A stretch of DNA of 64,000 nucleotides from Stagonosporopsis chrysanthemi (taxonomy: Eukaryota; Ascomycota; Dothideomycetes; Pleosporales; Didymellaceae). Position numbers and translations under genes: made by a program. The stretch lies in contig JAFISE010000032.1 of NCBI GenBank assembly GCA_022560025.1, forward strand, positions 179,110-243,109, written 5' to 3'. The notes below the pieces were generated by a model that was given only the letters and a program-made list of their open reading frames with translations, was not told the origin of the DNA and did not search any database. Of this stretch, positions 34,699 through 44,143 are shown one piece after another; position 1 is the first letter of the stretch, and each line of letters opens with the position of its first letter.

Positions 34699-35796
34699 AT
34701 GAACTCGTCGTCCCGCATACCGCCACTTCTACAACCATACGTGCAGCTTCCGCGCGAGGAGTCGCTACTTCTTCTCACGAGTACACTCGGCGCCAGCGCA
34801 AATTGGCTGCTCGTACGATTCCTCTGCGATGCACTGAGCAACAACGCGCAAGATGGTGGGGTGGACGCAGGCCGAAACGTGGTGCTGGTGTCGTGGATGA
34901 GGGACTATGAGTTCTGGAGACAGGAGGCTAGGAAAGGCGCTGGACTGGATCTGGAACGACTGAAGCGGGACAAGAGGTTCGCCTTTGTGGATGGCCTGAG
35001 TAGGCTGGTCATGGGCGATGCGCACGCACAGCAGCCGCAAGCACAGCAGTCGCAGCCATTGCCTCGACCACAGCCGTCCCAGACTGGACTGAGCCAGCCG
35101 GCGCAGAGGCCTGGTCAAGTACTGCCTGCGAGAGGGCCTCCGGGCCGCATCGTGCCCGCCAGAGGCCCACCAGCTACCGCACAACCCGCCCGCCCAGCAC
35201 CGAGCTCGACCGTGCCCTCGTCCGCGCCGCCGCACACAAACAGCCCCGGCGCCACCACAGGGCACTCGACCCTCACATCTCCCGACCTCGCCCACCTCGA
35301 ATCCACGCTCACGTCCGCCATAGCCTCCCTGACCACCGCGCCCCCGCGCGCAACCCTCCTCATCCTCGACACCCCGGACCTGCCTTTGGCACTCACCTCC
35401 ACGCCCCCCAGCGCCCTGGCGTCCCTCGTCCTGCAGCTGCACACCCTGCCCACCGTATCCCACATCCTCACGCACCTCCACGCCGACACGCCGCTGCTCA
35501 GCGCGTCCGCGCCCCCGCAGCCGCTGGAGACGGCGCAGTACAATCTCCTTACCAAGATGGCGCATATGAGCGCACGGATACTGGGGACCAGGGTGCTGGA
35601 CACCGGGGTCGCGAGGGATGTGTCAGGTGTGGTGAGGGTGACGGAGCAGAGGGTTGGGTGGGGGAGTTTGGGGTTTGAGGATGAGGACGAGCGGCGGGAG
35701 GGCGAGGCGGAGAGAGGCGGCAGGGAGTTCTTGTATAGGGTCAAGGGGGATGGGAGTGTGAAGGTGTTTGAGAGGGGGGCGGGTGGTGAGGGCTAG
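34699..35796 (+). CDS. ELP6: Elongator complex subunit 6 (Elp6)
   Basis: Elp6 is a RecA-like, catalytically inactive ATPase subunit of the Elp456 ring of Elongator, which modifies wobble uridines in tRNA. One uninterrupted frame encodes 365 residues. The N-terminus IPPLLQPYVQLPREESLLLLTSTLGASANWLLVRFL and RNVVLVSWMRDYEFWRQEA match the family, as does ILGTRVLDTGVARDVSGVVRVT near the end. A Gln/Pro/Ala-rich insertion (residues about 110-190) is low complexity and probably disordered. The gene converges with LOS1, and their stop codons lie 312 bases apart. Identity rests on recognised family blocks and is strong. Confidence 0.9.
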   Translation: MNSSSRIPPLLQPYVQLPREESLLLLTSTLGASANWLLVRFLCDALSNNAQDGGVDAGRNVVLVSWMRDYEFWRQEARKGAGLDLERLKRDKRFAFVDGLSRLVMGDAHAQQPQAQQSQPLPRPQPSQTGLSQPAQRPGQVLPARGPPGRIVPARGPPATAQPARPAPSSTVPSSAPPHTNSPGATTGHSTLTSPDLAHLESTLTSAIASLTTAPPRATLLILDTPDLPLALTSTPPSALASLVLQLHTLPTVSHILTHLHADTPLLSASAPPQPLETAQYNLLTKMAHMSARILGTRVLDTGVARDVSGVVRVTEQRVGWGSLGFEDEDERREGEAERGGREFLYRVKGDGSVKVFERGAGGEG

Positions 35797-36108
35797 GTCG
35801 AATCTGGCAACCGGGGGCTTGAGTCGATGCGCATGGTTTGAGCTGCCAGCCGCGGATATGAGAAAGCAAATCTGCGCTGAAGATGCGCTGGGACAGTCAA
35901 TTGCAAGACAGAATCGTGGGGATACCATGTTTGTGATGGAAAAGCTTTGCTTTTGATGTCTTGGTTCCAGCTACGAAAGCGAACTGGTGCTATATGGGGT
36001 TATCTCGAAAACATGCCAATGCCGTCCAATGCGCGCCGGATGATGCCGCCACCGCCATGAGATACATAGGAAATAAGTGCTATCCGCTTGCCACTGCTTT
36101 CGTAGCCC
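35797..36108. other. Convergent 3' region between ELP6 and LOS1
   Basis: This 312-base interval separates the stop codons of two convergent genes and should contain both polyadenylation regions. No gene or repeat was seen. Confidence 0.5.
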
Positions 36109-39100
36109 CTATGTCCTGCCTGACATTGCGCGCTCGACAAACTGCGCAAAGAAGCTCCTCCATTCCTTCTCCTTCTTGGAGTTTTCAAAGGCACCCGCGA
36201 GTGTGCGTAGGTACTGGTCTACTACATCTCCGCTGACGCCCATGCCGCTCAGATCACCGCGGAGGCGCTCGACGTATGGCTCGCCAACCTTCTTGATGAT
36301 CTCAGTCTGCAGATTAGCCGTCTCATGGAGGACTTGCTTGGCTTGCGCATCCTTGGAATTGAAGCCAGGCGCAGCAGGGATAGACCATACAAGAGGCGAG
36401 AAGCGTTCCAGCACGTAGTTGTCGAAGCCGGGCAGCGGCTCTGTGCCTGGAGTTGTGGGCGTTGAATTTGCACCCGGGCCGACCTTGTCTGGGCCGCTCC
36501 ATACATCGATCATGCGGATCACTACACAGATGGCGAGACGTGCTGTCTGATAGTCCCGTGTATCGCGAGCGAAAGTCTCAATTGATGAGATCACGGGCTC
36601 GAAAGTTGCTTGATTGGTGCTGCTGACAAGCACAGATCCAAGATTTTGGTTCAGAACAACAGTGATGAAGTTCAGGTATTCACGGCGCAGCTCAGCTAGC
36701 TGGATCTCATCGTCCGTGCCTGATGGTGTTACTGCCAGCGCGGTAAAAATACGCTGTAGAACAGGAGTCATGACTGTGTCCAGGATGCTCGCAATTTCCG
36801 ATTTGAAAGTGAAGATCACCTGTGCAAGAACCTTGAGGAAAGTACTGATTTCGTCCATGGAAGAGCTGAGCGAAAGTAGACCCTCGATCCATGAAGGCAG
36901 TTGTTGCAGCAATCGTGAGCCGAGGACGGAGATCAGTCGTGAAAATGCGAAGCGCGCGGCGTGACGGATCGATCCCGAGGAGTTGAGAGATTGTAGGGCG
37001 ACAAGAATAGCCTCAGAAGCTTTTGTAAACTCATCGGCAACTTCAGTCAGAGGGGCGGTGGTGTTGTTAGCTGTTGGTACCCAGTCTGAGTAGCCACGCG
37101 CCAGGGTACCAAGTGCCATGATGATGTGGTGAGTCTGGAGGATCGCTCGCTCGTCTCCATTTCGAGCCTGGGGCAGCGTCTGTTCCATATCGGCGAAAAG
37201 GGGACTCATGATTGTCCGAGCGTACAGCTGCTTGTTCTCTGTCGAGACCGTGCTTGCGGAAGCTATGCAACCAATAGCCTCGAACAGATATAATTGCGAG
37301 TTAAAGAGGGCATCCGCAGACTGGTCGTCTTCGTCTGAGGACATGTCATCCTCTGAGGTATCTGGGACCTCCGCCTTGATCGTAAGCAGATCACCAACAG
37401 CCTGAATGATGTCGTAAGAGACATTGCCCAACTGTGCTCGAAGGTGCTTGACTAGTCTCTGGAAAAGGTACCACGATCGGGAGCGGACCTTGACATGGTT
37501 ACTATGAGTGAGAGTGACGAAGTTCTCGAGGACCTTGGGGATCAGCTGGGGGTTCTGCTCGAAGAACTGGTAGTATCGGACGCAGATTTCCATGTACTGG
37601 AGCTGGACAGCGGGGTGTGAGTAGTTCGCAAGACCTAGGAATGTCAGAAACTAATGTTAGATGTGGGAACTATCAAGGGTGCTTACCGGAGTCAATCATG
37701 CTGTGCATCATACCCACAAGCTGCTGCGCAGCGACGGATGAAGGCTCGCGCTTCGCGTACAGCCCTTGGTTCCTGACTGCGAGCTCTCCGAAAAGATACA
37801 TCTCGTACAGAGCCAGTTCCAGATCTCGCCAGTTCAAGCTGTGATCACCCTGTGAGAGGCGGCCGAAAGTCCCGTTGACCACGCGGCTGAGCGTCTCAAT
37901 GTAGTATGGCTCGTCGATAGCAGTGACTGTCTGCTGCAGCACGTGGAGACGTCGTCGCAGGTCCTGAAACTCGGCTTCATCGGTTTGTTCGTCTTCCTCG
38001 CCCCAGGATGCTGTCTCGTCGTATTTCATCTTGGCGATAATGGCATCCAGAACAGGTGGCAGGACTGCTGAATATTGAGCTGGCACGGCGCCATTCTTTT
38101 TCTGAAGCTTGCGCAAGAATGTGAGAAGGTCGGTCAAGGCCGGGATGACGGTCGAACAGACTTCGTCGTATTGGTCGGCAAAGAAGCGCAGGAGGTATGG
38201 GGTGAAGATTCGGATCAGGTCGTCTGCGCGCTGTCGGGTCTCGTCGCTTACTGCATCGCTTTCCAAGATCTTGACAACGTCGAAAACGATGTTGTTCACG
38301 AGTTTCGCGACAGTTTCTGCTAGGTCGTTGTCGTAATTTGGGCTATTGTACTCGGCCAATGCTGGGCTCCCGAGAAGCTGACCCACGACCTCCGAAAGGT
38401 TCAGGAATAGTATAAGCTCAATCTTATCCGCTGGACTCATCTTCTTGCCAACAATCTCGGAGAATGTATCGATTGCTGCGTCGCGCACCCTTCCAGCTGG
38501 GCTGTCAGGATCCTGGATGCCCTGCTGTCCAGCCATTTCCAAAAACGTGCTGATCATGGACTGATTTACGATCAGGTTGATGTCCGTCCAGCTGACCCAA
38601 CGGCCAATGGTTCCCAGACACATCTCAACGAGACTGAGATCAATCTCCCTCCACTTCCCGAGGATCTCCTGCCATGATACTGCAATCTTCTGAGCATCTC
38701 GCTGTCGGATAAGGTCCTTCAGGTCGGTGTTGCGCTTTTTGTCTTCCTCAGGTCTCGCGACAAGCTGATCGGCGATCTCATCGTGGACTTGACTGAGTAC
38801 GCGTAGGTATAGGGACGTTGTGGCGGTGTTCGCGCTGCCTATGGCTGCCTGGTCGCCGGCCAGTCCGCGGAAGTCGTCGAAGAAAGACTGCCACGACGTG
38901 GGGTATAGTGCTACAAAGAGATAGGTCATTGTCTGCATAAGCTTGTTCTGAATATGAGTCGTGTCGGCTGAGCCACTACCCGGCGCATATGACTGGCGAA
39001 CGTGACTCATGAGCGTGTCTTTGATGTATGCGAGGCTCTGCTCGTCGAGACGGTGCTCCTGGACGGCATTGTTGACGAGATCAAGGGAGGTATGGCGAAT

Positions 39101-39323
39101 GATATCGGAGGCGCGAGGATTGCGGGTAAAGAGAGATAGAGACGCCTGCCATGCAGTGCCCTCTGCTCTCAGCTGGTTGAGATATTCGATTGCCTGGCCG
39201 CGCAGCTGCTGGTTGGAGGTCGGGTCCGAGGCGATTTGGATGGCATTTTCGACCTGCAGTGACAATGGACGTCAGGAGTGAGCCTCAACGTGCAGACATG
39301 TGACAACATACCTGGGCCTCCAT
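36109..39323 (-). CDS. LOS1: Exportin-T (tRNA nuclear exporter)
   Basis: Los1 is a karyopherin that carries tRNA out of the nucleus with Ran-GTP. Exons 39323-39312 (12 bases, MEAQ), 39253-37687 and 37634-36109 give 1034 residues, the normal size for fungal exportin-T. The N-terminal HEAT-repeat region reads VENAIQIASDPTSNQQLRGQ, and DIIRHTSLDLVNNAVQEHR and WVSWTDINLIVN are typical of the family. HSNHVKVRSRSWYLFQRLVK further on is a highly conserved exportin-T block. The tiny first exon is required to supply a start codon and joins in phase through GTATGT...TGCAG. The second intron (37686-37635) is canonical. The gene converges on ELP6. Confidence 0.95.
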
Positions 39324-39965
39324 TTCCTCCGCCGTCTCGATGCGGGACAGTTGGTGTGTAGTCTAGGGCAGTCGATGGGAAGCTCGACCATACAAGGGTA
39401 TGTACAATATGGTCGAGGATCGTTTGAATGTGATGTGATGTGCTACCGAGTGATTGGGCGGGGAGAGGACTTCATTGTGGGATTGTTGCGGGCGGTGAAA
39501 GCAGACTTCGGTGGGGCACAATCGAGTCGAGTGACGTGCAGGCGAGGTGCAGGGATACTAAGAACGAGATGGAAACAAAAACTGGGGCTTGCAGGCCACA
39601 GGGCTGTCACGCTGGTGAGAAGGAGGCAGGTGGGGTTGGCCCTTTGTTGACGTGCAGCACGATTGTTGTGCTGCTTGTCAAATGTGATGTGCCGAGCTTT
39701 GGTGGGATGCTGCCCGAGCTCACGTCGTGTGACACAGACCACCGAAAGTCACGATTTTGCCTTTTGGATGTGATTGCATTGCAGTTTCAATACTGGCAGG
39801 CATGGAATTATGGTCTGACACTTCTATTGGTGCCAACTATGTACAGTGATATTTATTTTTTCTACGGTCACGCATACGTTTGTCATCCTACAGCTTGTGT
39901 CGACCGCTCGAATCGCTTCTACAGCGATCAGCATGTGTAGGTCAATCTTAAAGTCAATCGACATA
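39324..39965. other. LOS1 upstream region
   Basis: This 642-base gap carries the LOS1 promoter and the 3' flank of the S-formylglutathione hydrolase gene. No coding or RNA feature was recognised. Confidence 0.5.
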
Positions 39966-40924
39966 CTACGCATGCAAGTGCTTGGCCGCCCACTCGACGT
40001 GATCATCCGCAAAAGAGGCCATGAAATAGTAGCTGTGGTCGTAGTCTGGCTGCAAGCGAAGCTGGATGCCCTTGTCGTTGCCTGCCTGCTTGGCTGCTTC
40101 GATCAGGTTCTCTGGCAGCAGCTGCTTCTGCTTGTAAAAGTTGTCACCGGTACCCTGCAGTCGGTAAGCTTTCTTCACGATGGACTTTGCGAGATATACT
40201 TACGACATCAATGAGGATCTCAAGCGGCCCTTTCCATTGCTTGACAAGCTCTGTCGCATCGTGTTTTTTCCACTCCTCTTCGTTGTCGCCGATGTATCCT
40301 TTGAAAGCCTTCTGGCCCCAAGGTGCATTGATGGGGTTGGCAATTGGTGCGAAAGCGGAAACCGACTTGTACTTTCCAGGGTTCTTCAGGAACAATGTCA
40401 AAGCACCGTGTCCTCCCATGCTGTGACCGGTGATGCTGACCTTGCTCGAATCAAGCTCCTTGAACTGTGAGAAGAGAGCGTCGGGAAGCTCTTTTGTGAT
40501 ATATGAGTACATGTTGTAGCCCTTTGTCCATGGCTCCTTAGTTGCGTCTATGTAGAAACCGGCGCCGGACCCGAAATCGTAGGATTCGTCCTCGCCCTCG
40601 ATGTTAAGACCCCCTAGATGAAAGTCAGTCGGGTACTAGACTAACAAAGGCGGACGACGCACTAGGTGATGTGTCCGGGTATACAATGGCAATGCCGTGC
40701 TTGCTGGCGCCATGCTGGAAGAAACCTTTTTCCGAGCAGTTGGCAGCTGTGCATGTGAGCCCAGACAGGTAGAACAGCACAGGAACCTTTGCGCCAGATT
40801 TCAATGCCTGAGGCGGCAGGTAGAGGTTCAGAGCCATATCGGTGTTGGTGCTCGACGACTTGTGCTTAAGCTGGAGCAGCTTGCCCCCGAAGGAGGCAAT
40901 GGTGCCTGTGGTTTCGAGAGACAT
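39966..40924 (-). CDS. S-formylglutathione hydrolase (esterase D family)
   Basis: The enzyme hydrolyses S-formylglutathione to formate and glutathione, the second step of formaldehyde detoxification. Exons 40924-40663, 40613-40204 and 40154-39966 give 286 residues, the standard length. The nucleophile elbow SITGHSMGGHGALT has Ser152; DVGTGDNF supplies the acid and PDYDHSYYFM the His of the triad. The oxyanion-side LFYLSGLTCTAANCSEKG is diagnostic. Both introns are 49 bases and canonical. The start at 40924 (MSLETTG) matches cytosolic homologues, but the same frame stays open upstream with ATGs at 41032 and 41128, adding an Arg-rich segment (see findings). Confidence 0.95.
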
Positions 40925-41271
40925 GATGGATCGTCTGGTGTGGTGAGGTAGTAGTGTGTGGGAGCGAAGGCGCTGTGTCGTGGTATGCAGCACTGATGGG
41001 CGGAGCAGCGACAGTTCTGAAGCTGCCCTCATCAGTGACGTTGGCGGGGTAAAGCCCCTGCAGCTTGAGGACGGAATTACTAGTTTTGGAGGGCGGATCC
41101 GCATCCGAGCACGCAGATACGCGGACAAGACTTGGGAACTGCGTGAAACTCGGTTCTGATTCGGGGAGGTATAGATGCGCAGCTCTCAACGCCGAAGATG
41201 CCCGTCAGACATTCAGTTTTCCTACCATAAACTCCAGACCAATGCAGCCAAGACAAACACTCCCAATACCC
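40925..41271. other. Intergenic region between S-formylglutathione hydrolase and RPB6
   Basis: This 347-base gap is upstream of the hydrolase and downstream of RPB6. Its 5'-proximal part stays open in the hydrolase frame to 41128 and could encode an N-terminal extension. No other feature was seen. Confidence 0.5.
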
Positions 41272-41885
41272 TCAAATCAACAGCTCCTCGCATGTCCAGT
41301 CCTCGTAGAAGCCGTCAGGCAGGTATCTCCGTACGACGAGGGGGATCTTCTTCTCGCGCAGCTCCTTGGCCGCAATCTGGAGAGGATCGGTCATGCCCTC
41401 GACATCGATCAGAACAGGAGCGTTTCCACTACATAGCCGTCAGCCACAAAACTCATCTTTGCCATACTACGCCCGATGCCGTACCTGATCTGTAGCGCCC
41501 TTGTGCCCAACACACGCGCCTTTTCGTACTTTGTCATGTAGGGCGTTGTTGTGCGGTTCTCGTTGGCGACTTTCTTCGCCTTCTCAGCGTCGACCGAGTT
41601 CTTGGCCTTGTCCTTTGCTGCAGCTGCCGCGCTTGCGTCTCCTGAGACTACGATGTTGTCGTCCACATCTGGGTCCTCGCCGCCCTCAGCATCGTCGATA
41701 TCGTCCATGATTTCAGGTTCCGCTTCCTCGTCGAAGTCGATGGCACCGCCACTGCCTCATGTCAGCTTCTGCTTTGTATGCTGTACTCCTGTGGTGCGCC
41801 AGGGCTGCGCAGCGCAAGAAACGCCGTGCACGTACTCGTAGCCGTCGTCGCCAAAGCCGCCGTCATCGCCGCCGTAGTCAGACAT
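41272..41885 (-). CDS. RPB6: RNA polymerases I, II and III common subunit Rpb6 (ABC23)
   Basis: Rpb6 is shared by all three nuclear RNA polymerases and anchors the clamp region. Exons 41885-41836, 41751-41485 and 41428-41272 give 157 residues, as usual. The acidic N-terminus (MSDYGGDDGGFGDDGYD, then FDEEAEPEIMDDID) precedes the conserved core TTPYMTKYEKARVLGTRALQIS, GNAPVLIDVEGMTDPLQIA, AAKELREKKIPLVVRRYLPDG and FYEDWTCEELLI. The first intron is 84 bases and its acceptor is the second of two nearby AGs, chosen because only it keeps the frame. The gene diverges from the TFIIIA gene with 229 bases between start codons. Confidence 0.97.
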
Positions 41886-42114
41886 GGTCGCGGTCGAGGT
41901 ATGGGCGTGTACGTGTGGTTCGTGGGTTGCGGGAAGTATACGTCGGGTTGCGCGAGCTGGTGTTGTCTTGTAGAGTGTCAAAGAGGCCGCAACAAAAAGC
42001 TCCTATAGGACTCGCGCGCCAATCATCTCCACGCCAAGAGTTCGCGAAAGCTCCACTATAATTTGTCTACGCTGTCTGCGGACCTCCGCTTTTCGAGGCA
42101 CGCAAAAGTCCACA
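41886..42114. promoter_or_regulatory. Bidirectional promoter between RPB6 and TFIIIA
   Basis: Only 229 bases separate the two start codons on opposite strands. The promoters of both genes must lie here or overlap the first exons. No TATA box or named factor site was identified with confidence. Confidence 0.65.
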
Positions 42115-43836
42115 ATGGCCGTGAAACGCAAAACAGACAGCAGTGGTGTCGCTGCGCCACAGAAGAAGTCACGTACCGGTAAGGCCACCTCTGCAGCCAT
42201 GACATCGTTTCCTTGCTAACAGCATGCAGCTCCTGCGGCGCCTTCTCCAGACTTCGACTGGCCTTCAGACGACTCGGCCGATTTGAAGGTAAACTTCACC
42301 GACAGCGGGGCCCGAAGAGCAGACAGCGAGGCCCGCCGCCAATGGCACTTTGTCTGCGAGGTTGAGGGCTGTGGCCAGCGCTTCAACCGCCCATGCCGTC
42401 TCGAATCGCACATGCGGAGCCACAACAAGGAACGACCCTTCGCCTGCACAGAACCCGGTTGCGACAAGACATTTCCTCGCAAGGATCACCTACAGCGACA
42501 CTTGAGGAATGCTCATAGTGGCCCTAATGACGGGAGTGCACATATCTGCGAGTGGGAAGGCTGTGGGAAGACATTCACATCGGCCGGCCGGCTCCAGCGA
42601 CACAAAGACGTACACGAATCAAAGCTCTACTGCACCGAGTATCCGCCCTGTCGCGAATCCTTCCGAAAGCAAACGGCGCTCGAGGCTCACATTAAGAGTC
42701 AACATATGGAGATCAAGCCGTACCTGTGCACCTTCGTTCATCCAGAGACCAACGAGAGATGTACCAGAGGATACCAGACCGAGAACTCACTGCAAAAGCA
42801 TGTGAACAACGCACACGGAAAAGAAGAGGAGGAAGCGCTGTACTGCATGTTGTGCATAACTCCTGGCACCGAGGCAGAGCTAATGGCAACCGATTCTGGC
42901 ACAATAATGATCCCGAAGAACCCGCTCGCATTCTCCACAGCTGAGGACTTGCAATTACATTCCCTCCAATGTCACCCTCCCGTCTGCCCCGAGTGCGGCC
43001 AGAAGTTCAAGAACGAAGCAAACCTCAAGTCCCACACCGAAACTGTCCACAACGACACCGCCGCACGCTTTCCATGTCCGAACCCACACTGCGATGCCAT
43101 ATTCACACGCAAACACAATCTCACTGTACACGTTCAGAGCGTACACGAGCACCAATTCAAGTACCACTGTGTTTCCACCGCCGTCACCAACTCGAAACAC
43201 GCCGACCTGGCGGGTTGGAATGGCGAAAATGCATGCGGCCATTCATTCAAAGCAAAATCCTCGCTCGACAACCACATTCGCACACACCATCTTGGCCAGG
43301 GCAACCGCAAAGAGCGCCGTCTCGCAGCAAAGAGCAGGAAGAAGGAGGACCCCTCTATGCTCACCCTCTTGACGGGTGTGGGCTACGACAATGAGCGCGA
43401 GATCCCCTGTGTCAAGCTGAACTGCGAGTTCCGCTTCCACCGCGGCGTTGACTTGCGACGACACTTGAAGGCCACGCACGACATGACTGAAGACGAGGCA
43501 AGCGCAGCCATCTTAGAACGCGACGCCGCAGCCGGTGGACAGTTCTGGATCGGCGGTCTCGACCCTAGCGAAGAGGCGGGCTTGTTCGACAGTGCGACGC
43601 CTAGCATGCCGCACACGCCTATGCCGTACTTTACAGAGGGCGCAGCGCCAGGGGCTGATGGGAAGGCGATAGATGGGTACTTCGGTCACCGCTTTGACCA
43701 GCTGAGTCTGTTCAACGAAGAAGCGGAGATGGATGTCATGATGGGCATGGGGGATCTGGAGCCGGCTGTCGATGCGGGAGAGGGGCTGCAGTGGGACATG
43801 CTCGCGCCTGTTGAGCAGTATAACAGCAGTGGTTAG
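42115..43836 (+). CDS. Transcription factor IIIA-like multi-C2H2 zinc-finger protein
   Basis: TFIIIA binds the internal control region of 5S rRNA genes and recruits RNA polymerase III. Exons 42115-42178 and 42230-43836 give 556 residues. After a short basic N-terminus come nine C2H2 fingers, beginning with FVCEVEGCGQRFNRPCRLES, FACTEPGCDKTFPRKDHLQR and ICEWEGCGKTFTSAGRLQR. The family's irregular spacings are present, including a finger with a longer Cys-Cys loop (LCTFVHPETNERC) and one with an extended loop before the His pair. A 70-odd residue insertion with CMLCITPG separates fingers 5 and 6. The C-terminal 130 or so residues are acidic and disordered. The intron (GTAAGG...TGCAG, 51 bases) is canonical. 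TFIIIA is the best match; another long finger protein is less likely. Confidence 0.86.
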
Positions 43837-44143
43837 GAGCGTGCGATCAGGAGATGACATGTTGTGGCGAGCGAAATAGATACCCAAACACGCGCAATGT
43901 AAGCAACGTTAGATCATAAGCTTTTCTCAGCCGTTCAATGTACAAGTTCTGAGTAGCTGTATTCCAGTATGTGAAAGCAGTCTATGTAGTAAGCGCGCGT
44001 TCTCGCAGCGACCTGGTATCTTCTTTCGTATGAACATAAGAAATCTGTGAACACAATCTTGCAGGAGGGAAAAAAAGAAACCCACGCCATCCCATGCAGA
44101 AACAAACAACCTGATGCCTGATCAGCCGTCTTTCTCGTCCACC
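43837..44143. other. Convergent 3' region
   Basis: This 307-base interval lies between the stop codons of the TFIIIA-like gene and the convergent disordered-protein gene. No feature was recognised. Confidence 0.5.
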
